Assembly (NCBI GenBank): GCA_942490645.1
Contig: CALNXN010000010.1
Coordinates: 496,001-560,000 of the forward strand
Origin: CALNXN01 sp942490645
GTDB taxonomy: Bacteria > Pseudomonadota > Alphaproteobacteria > Rhodobacterales > Rhodobacteraceae
DNA: 64,000 nucleotides
Reading direction: 5' to 3'
The position numbers and the translations under genes were made by a program. Position 1 is the first letter of the stretch; every line of letters begins with the position of its first letter. This document shows positions 1 to 8,270 of the stretch, piece by piece. The notes beneath the pieces are model-generated. The model searched no databases. It was given only the letters and a program-made list of their open reading frames with translations, and was not told the origin of the DNA.

Positions 1-109
1 GCCGATGTTGCCCTTGACGGCCGACGCACCCGCACCGCCCACTTCCGCGAGGCTTTCCGCGCGACGCGGCCCCTCAAACTATCCCACGGCAAGCAAGAGG
101 TGCAGAGCA

Positions 110-117
<8 letters not shown>
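1..117 (+). CDS. DUF2849 family protein, C-terminal end only
   Basis: Frame 1 is open from the window edge to a TAA at 115-117 and encodes 38 residues ending in GKQEVQSNV, with an FREAFRATRP segment typical of the C-terminus of the small DUF2849 proteins that precede cysI in Rhodobacterales. The start lies outside the window. The last 8 bases overlap the cysI start, which is the usual tight packing of this sulfite-reductase operon. The function of DUF2849 is unknown; its link to sulfite reduction is inferred from gene order. The assignment is from memory of the family and is moderately sure. Confidence 0.6.
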
Positions 118-1765
<1,648 letters not shown>

Positions 1766-1776
<11 letters not shown>

Positions 1777-2542
1777 CGAACCCGCGCTTCATCTTTCCCG
1801 ACAAACGTCCCCCGGAGGGTCGGAAGATGCGGCGCAGCACACACAAGTGGCGGAATTGAATGCTGCGTTGCGCCATCATAGCGCCACAGACGTTCTGCGC
1901 CGCGCAGCACAGGATATTCCAGACCTCGCATTGGTCTCCAGTTTTGGCGCGGACTCCGTGGTCTTGTTGCACCTCACCGCGATGGTGAGCCGTAACCTGC
2001 CCGTTATCTTCATCGACACCGAAATGCTCTTTGCGGAAACGCTCGTCTACCAACATGAGGTGGCCGAACGCCTTGGCCTGCGCAACCTAAAGATAATCCG
2101 CAGCGCTGACATCAAAAGCCACGACCCGGACGGCACTCTGCATCAAACCAACCCCGATGCCTGCTGTGCGCTGCGCAAATCGCGCCCTCTCTCGCGGGCA
2201 TTGGAAGATCACGGCGGCTGGATCACCGGGCGCAAACGCTTTCAATCCCGCACCCGCGCGGCGTTGGATTTTTTCGAGGTCGAACCGGGCACAGCCCGCA
2301 TCAAGGTCAATCCACTGGCCCACTGGGCACCGGGTGATGTGGCGGATTACATCGCCGAAAACCGCTTGCCGCGGCACCCTCTGGTGGCGCGCGGGTATCC
2401 ATCCATCGGCTGCGCGCCCTGCACATCGCAAGTCGCCGCCGGGGAAGACGCACGCGCCGGACGGTGGCGTAACACAGAAAAAGAAGAGTGCGGAATACAC
2501 TTTGCCAATGGCAAACTGTTCCGCCAAGGAGCACAGACATGA
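1766..2542 (+). CDS. cysH: Phosphoadenylyl/adenylyl-sulfate reductase
   Basis: CysH reduces activated sulfate (APS or PAPS) to sulfite in the cytoplasm, one step before CysI. The protein has 258 residues. An SSFGADSVVLLH P-loop-like nucleotide site is near residue 50. Cysteines C133, C134, C216 and C219 form the CC/CxxC set that binds a [4Fe-4S] cluster, which points to an APS-type reductase. C242 in the C-terminal ECGIH motif is the catalytic cysteine. The start is the ATG at 1766, inside the end of cysI, with CGGAGG at 1751-1756. The stop overlaps the ATG of the next gene (ATGA), so the operon is translationally coupled. Confidence 0.93.
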
Positions 2543-2958
2543 GCGTGATCGTCACAGACACAGGATTCAACACCGACGACTGGACCACCGGCTTCGCGGC
2601 ACCGGGTGCGGCCAATGATGCCGACGCGCTCGACATCGCTTCGGACACCGACCCGGCGGACATTGTCTTGTCAGGCGGGTTGCGGATGATCCGGGTGGAT
2701 TTCCCGTCTTCGGCAGACGGGCGCGGCTTTACCATCGCGCGTCAATTGCGCCTGCGTGGATATCAGGGCCGGTTGCGGGCCAAGGGTCATGTGCTGGCCG
2801 ACCAATACGCAATGGCCCGCCGCGCAGGCTTTGACGAGGTTGAGATCTCCGATGATCTGGCTGCGCGCCAACCAGCCTCGCAATGGCAGTTTCGTGCGGA
2901 CTGGCGCGCCCATCATTATCAGGCCCGATTGCAGGGGCGCGCGCGCCCTGCGGCATAA
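2539..2958 (+). CDS. DUF934 domain protein of the sulfite reduction operon
   Basis: This 139-residue soluble protein carries the DUF934 pattern: an IRVDFPSSADGRGFTIARQLR segment followed by LRAKGHVLADQYAMARRAGFDEVEI. The family is found next to cysI and cysH in many proteobacteria and is often annotated as an oxidoreductase linked to sulfite reduction, but no activity has been firmly shown. The start is the ATG at 2539, which overlaps the cysH stop and has AAGGA at 2526-2530. Its place between cysH and ferredoxin-NADP reductase supports a helper role in the sulfite reductase system; this is inference. Confidence 0.85.
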   Translation: MSVIVTDTGFNTDDWTTGFAAPGAANDADALDIASDTDPADIVLSGGLRMIRVDFPSSADGRGFTIARQLRLRGYQGRLRAKGHVLADQYAMARRAGFDEVEISDDLAARQPASQWQFRADWRAHHYQARLQGRARPAA

Positions 2959-3039
2959 CGCGCGGCCAAACCTCTTTCCCAAACGCAATTCCCCCCCTAA
3001 AAGGATAAGCGCAGGTGTCAGCCTGCGTTGACACATGAC

Positions 3040-3888
3040 ATGACCGAGCAAACATCCGTGACCCAGACCGCCGCCAAACCCGTACCCACCCTGCCCGACG
3101 CCCAGACCGTGACATCCGTCAAACACTGGACGGACCGGCTGTTTTCCTTCCGGGTGACGCGCCCTGTATCTCTGCGCTTTCGGTCAGGTGAATTCGTGAT
3201 GATCGGCCTGATGGGCGATCCGGACCCCAAAACCGGCAAGCAAAAGCCGCTGTTGCGCGCCTACTCCATCGCCTCGCCCTCTTGGGATGAAGAGTTGGAG
3301 TTCTACTCGATCAAGGTGCAGGACGGCCCGCTGACCTCGCGCTTGCAGCACATACAACCCGGCGACGAGATCATCCTGCGCCCCAAGCCCGTCGGCACTT
3401 TGGTGCATGACGCGCTGCTGCCGGGTAAACGCATCTGGTTTTTTGCGACCGGCACAGGGTTTGCGCCCTTTGCCTCGCTGCTGCGCGACCCGCAGACCTA
3501 TGAGGACTATGACGAGGTCATCATCACCCACACCTGCCGTGAAGTCGGCGAGCTGGCTTACGGTGCCGAGCTGATTGATGACATCCGCAAAGACGAGCTG
3601 CTCAATGAGCTGATCGGTACGGAAAACCTCGCCAAGCTGAAATACTACCCCACCACCACCCGCGAGCAGAGCCCGAAGATGGGCCGCATCACCGACCTGA
3701 TGCGCTCTGGCGAAGTGTTCAAAGATCTGGGCGTGCCGCCTCTTAAACCTGAGACAGACCGCGCGATGGTCTGTGGCAATCTGGCGTTCAATCTTGAGAT
3801 CAAAGAAATGCTCGAAGAATACGGCCTGCAAGAAGGCGCCAACTCCAACCCGCAGCAATATGTGGTTGAAAAGGCATTTCTCGACTGA
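3040..3888 (+). CDS. fpr: Ferredoxin--NADP(+) reductase
   Basis: This FAD flavoenzyme of 282 residues moves electrons between NADPH and ferredoxin or flavodoxin, here probably to feed CysI. The FAD motif RAYSIASP lies near residues 70-77, the NADP-binding GTGFAPFASLLRD stretch in the middle, an AMVCGN motif near residue 245, and the C-terminus VEKAFLD resembles bacterial subclass FNRs. A TTG at 3028 is a possible upstream start, but the ATG at 3040 matches the usual N-terminus; neither has a strong ribosome binding site. It lies 81 bases after the DUF934 gene and may be read with the cys operon. Confidence 0.9.
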   Translation: MTEQTSVTQTAAKPVPTLPDAQTVTSVKHWTDRLFSFRVTRPVSLRFRSGEFVMIGLMGDPDPKTGKQKPLLRAYSIASPSWDEELEFYSIKVQDGPLTSRLQHIQPGDEIILRPKPVGTLVHDALLPGKRIWFFATGTGFAPFASLLRDPQTYEDYDEVIITHTCREVGELAYGAELIDDIRKDELLNELIGTENLAKLKYYPTTTREQSPKMGRITDLMRSGEVFKDLGVPPLKPETDRAMVCGNLAFNLEIKEMLEEYGLQEGANSNPQQYVVEKAFLD

Positions 3889-3900
3889 CGCGCAGCACCG

Positions 3901-4716
3901 CTATCCGGCCAGCGGCACACCCTTGACCGTGATGCGGTGCATCAACCGCGTATGGCCTGCGTAATCGGCCGTTGCATAGTGCTGTACCAAGCGGTTGTCC
4001 CAGATTGCGACCATGCCCGGCTGCCACACAACCCGGCAGGTGAAAATCGGCTGGGTGACGAAGCGGTAGATATATTCCAGCAGCGGCGCGCTCTCTTGCT
4101 CTGACCAGCCATCAAAATGGGTTGTGAAATCCCCGTTGACATAGATCGCCTGCGCACCGGTTTTGGGGTGGCGGATCACGGCCGGGTGGCGCACGGCCCC
4201 TTGGAACGCGCTGTCTTGGGCCTTGATCCCGGCCTTGCTGTCGGCAAAACTTCCGTCGCTGTGCCAGGCGTGCAGCCCTTCCAACGTTTTGCGCAATCCC
4301 GGTGACAGCGCTTGGAACGCCGCCGTCATCGAGGCAAAATGCGTATCCCCGCCGTAGGGCGGCAAATCGACCGCTTTGAGGATGGAGCACATGGCAGGGG
4401 CCGCATCATAGCTGTGATCGGTGTGCCATGTGCCGCCAATCACCTTGACCTGATCTGGGACTGAGCGGACCTCGGCGATTTGCGGATGTTCTGCCACGGG
4501 CGTGAAAAAGCGATTGACGTCGATCTCTCCAAAGTGCTCCGCCAGTCGAAGATGCTCTTGCGGGGTCAAGTGCTGATCGGGCAGCACCACAACACCATGT
4601 GCATAAAGCGCATCCTCAACAGCCTCCAGCGCCGCAGACGAACACGTTGCAATGCGGTGTCCGGTCAGACGTGCCCCCGCATGCCCGCTCATTTTTTCGA
4701 TGTGCCACTCAGCCAT
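3901..4716 (-). CDS. TauD/TfdA family 2-oxoglutarate-dependent dioxygenase
   Basis: This 271-residue non-heme iron enzyme hydroxylates a substrate using O2 and 2-oxoglutarate. The facial triad is H98 and D100 in WHTDH plus H246 in VQHYATADY. R257, eleven residues after H246, is the 2-oxoglutarate-binding arginine at the spacing seen in TauD. Taurine desulfonation would fit the neighbouring sulfite-reduction genes, but they are convergent and not co-transcribed, and TfdA-like enzymes act on many carboxylates and sulfonates, so the substrate is open. The ATG at 4716 follows a GGGGAAAG-type ribosome binding site; the longer open frame upstream is not coding-like. Confidence 0.85.
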   Translation of the reverse strand: MAEWHIEKMSGHAGARLTGHRIATCSSAALEAVEDALYAHGVVVLPDQHLTPQEHLRLAEHFGEIDVNRFFTPVAEHPQIAEVRSVPDQVKVIGGTWHTDHSYDAAPAMCSILKAVDLPPYGGDTHFASMTAAFQALSPGLRKTLEGLHAWHSDGSFADSKAGIKAQDSAFQGAVRHPAVIRHPKTGAQAIYVNGDFTTHFDGWSEQESAPLLEYIYRFVTQPIFTCRVVWQPGMVAIWDNRLVQHYATADYAGHTRLMHRITVKGVPLAG

Positions 4717-4771
4717 TCGCTTTCCCCCCGCTGCGTTCAGACTGTGGCGCAAACCCTGCGATCCGCGCAAC

Positions 4772-4802
4772 AAAAAAGGCGCCGCACGCGGGGTGCGACG
4801 CC
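4772..4802 (-). terminator. Rho-independent terminator after the alanine-rich gene
   Basis: Read on the minus strand, a 10-bp stem (4793-4802 with 4778-4787, one non-Watson-Crick position) is followed by six T. It ends transcription of the gene at 4829-5593 before the dioxygenase gene. Confidence 0.8.
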
Positions 4803-4828
4803 TCTGATTGCTGCGTTGCCGGATCTCT

Positions 4829-5593
4829 TCAGAGGCCAAGCGCCTCGCGCACCCGCTCTAGGGCGACTTTCAGCAATTCGGGGTTGTCCTCCGCCTGCTT
4901 CAGCGCCGAGGACAGAACCGTCTTTTGCAACTGACCCAGCTCCGAGCCTTCGATCATCTCGGACACTTTACCCAGATCAAACCCATCGACGGTCAATGCT
5001 TCGGCCGGGTCCGCCGTGGCAGCCATGGCTGTGTCTGTCGTCGCCGCTGCGGTTTCCGTGCCCGCTTCCACTGCTTCGTCACCTGTCGCGGCAGTGCCTT
5101 CGGCCCCTTCGGTCACCGCATCAGCGGCTGCAGTCGCTGCATCCGTTGCGGTCTCCGTGGCCGCTTCCGCCGCATCACTTGCCGCCTCTGTCGTTGCGCT
5201 CACCGCATCGGACGCTGCATCCGCTGCCGTCGATGCCGCTTCACTGGCGGCTTCGGTGGCCGCTGTTGCGGTGTCTGTCACTGTCTCCGTCACCGCTTCC
5301 ACAGCGTCACTTGCAGATTGTGTCGCGGTGTCCACGGCCTGTTCTGCAGCCTCGGTCGCCGCCGTAGCAGCTTCATTCGCGGCGTCAGACGCGGCATCCA
5401 CCGCATCGCTGACCGCCCCTTCGACAGCGCTGACCGCGTCACCAGCGGCCTCTGTCGCAGATTCAAGGGCCGCCGGCGCATCGACGCTTTCTGCAGCCTC
5501 CTGCATAACCTCCTGCGGCGACTGCCCGGAGATATACATATACCCGCCCACAGCCACGATTGCCGCGAGCACGATCCACACCAGATTCTTCAT
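4829..5593 (-). CDS. Alanine-rich, lysine/arginine-free membrane-anchored protein
   Basis: I do not recognise a named function. The 254-residue product starts with a membrane helix (residues about 4-21, NLVWIVLAAIVAVGGYMYI). Then follow about 185 residues made almost only of A, T, D, E, S and V in short repeats such as AASDAAEAATE, with no lysine or arginine. A C-terminal region of about 50 residues (VDGFDLGKVSEMIEGSEL to the end) looks like a folded helical domain. The middle could form a long acidic helix or coiled coil in the periplasm or cytoplasm. The start at 5593 has GGAG upstream, and the longer upstream open frame is not supported. Similar Ala-rich proteins occur in Rhodobacterales, but their role is unknown to me. 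Confidence 0.7.
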   Translation of the reverse strand: MKNLVWIVLAAIVAVGGYMYISGQSPQEVMQEAAESVDAPAALESATEAAGDAVSAVEGAVSDAVDAASDAANEAATAATEAAEQAVDTATQSASDAVEAVTETVTDTATAATEAASEAASTAADAASDAVSATTEAASDAAEAATETATDAATAAADAVTEGAEGTAATGDEAVEAGTETAAATTDTAMAATADPAEALTVDGFDLGKVSEMIEGSELGQLQKTVLSSALKQAEDNPELLKVALERVREALGL

Positions 5594-5797
5594 TACATTC
5601 GCTCCACTAGAATTAAACCAAGGGCAGCAATTGCGCCCTACTTCCTGTCTCCTGCCACTTGGGCGTAACAACGCAAAGTCACAAGGGGGAAAATCGCCTG
5701 CATCGGCCCATTCCAGCCGATTTTGCGGCTTGAAGTAGCGCCAACCCGCGTTTACCTTGGCGTCTCAGAATTGATCAACCATCAAAGGACGAACACC

Positions 5798-6343
5798 ATC
5801 GCTCGCAGACCACACAACGCGCCGCCGCAACGTGAAACCGGCCCCCGCGTGAATGACAAGATCCGGTCCACAGAAATACGCCTGATTGGCGCCGACGGCG
5901 AAAACGTCGGTGTCGTATCGCCTGAACGCGCCATGGAAATGGCCGATGAAGCGGGTCTGGATCTGGTCGAAATCTCGCCCAATGCCAACCCGCCCGTGTG
6001 CAAGATCATGGATTTTGGCAAGTTCAAATACGAGACGCAGAAACGCGAAGCGGAAGCCCGCAAGAAGCAGAAGATCATCGAGATCAAAGAGGTCAAGTTC
6101 CGCCCGAACACGGACACCAATGACTACGATGTGAAAATGCGCAATGTGTTCAAGTTTCTCGACAATGGCGACAAAGTGAAAATCACCCTGCGGTTCCGTG
6201 GCCGCGAGATGGCGCACCAGAACCTTGGACGCGAATTGCTGGAACGTGTGGCAGAAGACACCAAAGAGGTGGGCCGCGTAGAGAACTTCCCCAAGATGGA
6301 AGGTCGCCAGATGGTCATGCTGATCGGCCCAGTGCCGAAGTAA
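5798..6343 (+). CDS. infC: Translation initiation factor IF-3 with ATC start codon
   Basis: IF-3 binds the 30S subunit, keeps 50S off and checks the start codon. The protein has 181 residues, normal for the family, with the N-terminal domain (RVNDKIRSTEIRLIGADGENVG) and C-terminal domain (KFRPNTDTNDYDVKMRNVFKFL, GREMAHQNLGRELLERV). The natural start is the ATC at 5798: IF-3 proteins of this group begin with ARRPHNAPPQRETGPRVND, AAAGGA lies 8 bases upstream at 5784-5789, and no ATG or GTG fits. Non-standard AUU/AUC/AUA starts are the known means by which infC represses its own translation. It is monocistronic, with a strong terminator downstream. Confidence 0.93.
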   Translation: MARRPHNAPPQRETGPRVNDKIRSTEIRLIGADGENVGVVSPERAMEMADEAGLDLVEISPNANPPVCKIMDFGKFKYETQKREAEARKKQKIIEIKEVKFRPNTDTNDYDVKMRNVFKFLDNGDKVKITLRFRGREMAHQNLGRELLERVAEDTKEVGRVENFPKMEGRQMVMLIGPVPK

Positions 6344-6445
6344 CACGCTCGGGCTTGCGCGCTCTCAGCGTTTGTGCGCAAACGTCTGCCGCTTGGACAA
6401 TACACAGGGCCCGACGCGGCGCCACAGCAAACCGAAAACATCTGT

Positions 6446-6483
6446 CAAACGCCCCCTTCTCGCAGAACGGGGCGTTTGTTTTT
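6446..6483 (+). terminator. Rho-independent terminator after infC
   Basis: A perfect 10-bp stem (6446-6455 with 6469-6478, CAAACGCCCC and its complement) is followed by TTTTT at 6479-6483. Confidence 0.9.
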
Positions 6484-6563
6484 CGGCGGTGGCTCTCAGA
6501 CACGCCGCCATACAAAGGTCACCCGCCCACGTTTGAGAGCGCGCCAGAAGATCGTGCCAAACG

Positions 6564-7043
6564 CTACACCAGCGATTTCCAAAAGGTGATCTTGTCATCC
6601 CCCTTGCCCCAGAAATCCCGCACGCGGGCCTCTTCGGTAAAGCCTTTGGCCAAGTAGAACGCGCGTGTGCGATCATAGGCCGCCGTGCTGGATGTATCGG
6701 CAATCAAAATGCGCTGCCCCTCTGACCGAAGTCGCGCTTCCAAATGCGCAGCAAGCGCGCCTCCGCACCCACCGCCCTGTTCTGCCGGGAGGATGCCAAT
6801 GGCCAGCATGTTCCAGGTGCCATCCGCCAGTGCCTCAGGCACCGCATAACAAAAACCCACGGACCTGCCGCTGATCTCGCATGTCAGCCATATCTCGGGG
6901 GTGTCGTCGCCCCGCAGAAAGCCACCGGCAAGCTCAGGCAGCATCTCACTGGGAAAAAGCTCCAGCTGATTCAGCACAGCTTGCAGGTCAGCCACGTCTG
7001 TGTCGCGTGTCGGTCGTATCATCATATTGATGTCGTCTTTCAT
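6564..7043 (-). CDS. GNAT family N-acetyltransferase
   Basis: This is an acetyl-CoA-dependent acetyltransferase of about 159 residues. The GNAT fold is visible in MIRPTRDTDVADLQAVL at the N-terminus, the acetyl-CoA-binding stretch LAIGILPAEQGGGCGGALAAHLEARLR (the Q/RxxGxG/A motif A) and the C-terminal AFYLAKGFTEEARVRDFWGKGDD. The substrate is unknown. The start is uncertain: ATG codons at 7043, 7025 and 7022 are all in frame, and none has a well-spaced ribosome binding site (AGAGG abuts the 7043 ATG). Confidence 0.8.
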   Translation of the reverse strand: MKDDINMMIRPTRDTDVADLQAVLNQLELFPSEMLPELAGGFLRGDDTPEIWLTCEISGRSVGFCYAVPEALADGTWNMLAIGILPAEQGGGCGGALAAHLEARLRSEGQRILIADTSSTAAYDRTRAFYLAKGFTEEARVRDFWGKGDDKITFWKSLV

Positions 7044-7324
7044 CCTCTGCCACAGCGGTGAAATCGCCCCATGCGGCACGCGCGGGCACCATGCCTAAAC
7101 CAGATCGCATTTTGTGGAAAAGGATGACGAACCGCACAATAACAGTCCGCTAGCGATGGCTCAGACGGCGTTCTATTCGGTTGTTCTGAGGTTCAGGACT
7201 TGGCGGCAGCCCGCAAGCGTAGAGATAACCACTGCAAAACGCGGCATCAGTGAAAAGCCGACTTTAGAACCTATCGGCAATACCCAACGCAAACACCCCG
7301 ACGCCTAATCCTTCAACATACATG

Positions 7325-7355
7325 AAAAAGGCCCACCCGGGGGATCGGGCAGGCC
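7325..7355 (-). terminator. Rho-independent terminator after coxM
   Basis: On the minus strand a 9-bp stem with two G-T pairs (7347-7355 with 7330-7338) is followed by five T. It closes the minus-strand coxM end of the molybdenum hydroxylase operon. Confidence 0.8.
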
Positions 7356-7377
7356 AAAATATACTTACAATGCAACG

Positions 7378-8169
7378 TTACCCAGCAGCAGCAACCGCGC
7401 GCTTGGTCATGACGCCGATCAAATGCGCGCGGTAATCGCCCGTGCCATGCAGATCGCTGATCATATTGTCACCAGACACCGACAACCCATCCAACGCAGC
7501 CGCCGAGAAATCAGACGACAGCGCCGCTTCGGCCTCGCTCCAACGGAACACGCCGTCATTGGACGCCCCTGTCACAGCCACACGCACACCATCTGCGAAC
7601 TTGGCCACAAACACACCCACCAGCGCAAAACGCGACGCAGGTTGCACGAATTTCTGGTAATTAGACGCCTGTGGAATGGGAAAGCGCACCTCGGTGATGA
7701 TCTCACCTTCATCCAGTGCCGTGGCAAACATGCCCTGGAAATAGTCATCCGCTGCAATCGACCGACTATTTGTGATGATCGTCGCACCCGATCCCAAAGC
7801 CGCTGCCGGATAGCAGGCAGATGGGTCGTTGTTGGCCAATGACCCGCCAATCGTCCCGCGGTTGCGGACTGCCGGATCACCAATGTGACTGGCCAGATGC
7901 GCCAGCCCCGGATAATGTGAAGCCGCCTCACGCGCGACATCGGCATGGGTCGTGGACCCGCCCACACACAACTGACCATCATCGCTGATACAAACGCCGC
8001 GCATTTCAGCAATGCCCGTCAGGCTCACCAGAACAGACGGGCTGGCCAAACGCTGCTTCAGCGTTGGAATCAGCGTTTGCCCGCCTCCCAACGGTTGCGC
8101 CTCATCGCGCGCCAATGCGCTCACCGCATCCGCGACCGAGCTCGGCTTCTCTACATCAAAGTTATACAT
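7378..8169 (-). CDS. coxM: Xanthine dehydrogenase/CO dehydrogenase family FAD subunit (CoxM-like)
   Basis: This is the medium, FAD-binding subunit of a molybdenum hydroxylase; it passes electrons from the FeS subunit to an acceptor. The 263 residues contain the two FAD motifs of the family: LGGGQTLIPTLKQR (residues about 27-40) and RGTIGGSLANNDPSACYP (about 104-121). It is last in the minus-strand order coxS-coxL-coxM, typical of form II enzymes. AAAGGA precedes the ATG. A palindrome lies between it and coxL, and a terminator follows. Whether the enzyme oxidises CO or another small substrate cannot be told from this subunit. Confidence 0.88.
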   Translation of the reverse strand: MYNFDVEKPSSVADAVSALARDEAQPLGGGQTLIPTLKQRLASPSVLVSLTGIAEMRGVCISDDGQLCVGGSTTHADVAREAASHYPGLAHLASHIGDPAVRNRGTIGGSLANNDPSACYPAAALGSGATIITNSRSIAADDYFQGMFATALDEGEIITEVRFPIPQASNYQKFVQPASRFALVGVFVAKFADGVRVAVTGASNDGVFRWSEAEAALSSDFSAAALDGLSVSGDNMISDLHGTGDYRAHLIGVMTKRAVAAAG

Positions 8170-8228
8170 CTCTTCATCCTTTCCTCCGGCGAAACAACTT
8201 CTCGTTTTCCTTTCGCCAAAAATACCTC

Positions 8229-8260
8229 GGGGAGCGCGAGGGGCTGGCCCCTCGCTCCCG
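8229..8260. repeat. GC-rich imperfect palindrome between coxL and coxM
   Basis: Arms at 8230-8244 and 8247-8259 pair around a 2-base loop with a 2-base bulge. The element is preceded by AAAAATACCTCG. Similar short palindromes with an AAAATAC lead are, from memory, scattered between genes in Roseobacter genomes. In the transcript it would form a hairpin between coxL and coxM, perhaps affecting mRNA stability. No second copy was found in this window. Confidence 0.55.
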
Positions 8261-8270
8261 CCCTCTCAGA

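Noticed and set aside
4480..5738. Long plus-strand open frames opposite the alanine-rich gene
   Set aside because: They arise from GC-rich codon bias of the minus-strand gene, are low-complexity (Ser/Pro/Leu or Cys/Arg-rich) and lack ribosome binding sites.
5771..5785. TTGAT-N5-ATCAA before infC as an FNR box
   Set aside because: FNR sites need a 4-base spacer, and the site lies within the infC leader next to the ribosome binding site.
7080..7324. Possible 64-codon plus-strand gene at 7114-7308
   Set aside because: No ribosome binding site, no recognisable similarity and an odd composition; the stretch is better seen as intergenic between the GNAT gene and the coxM terminator.
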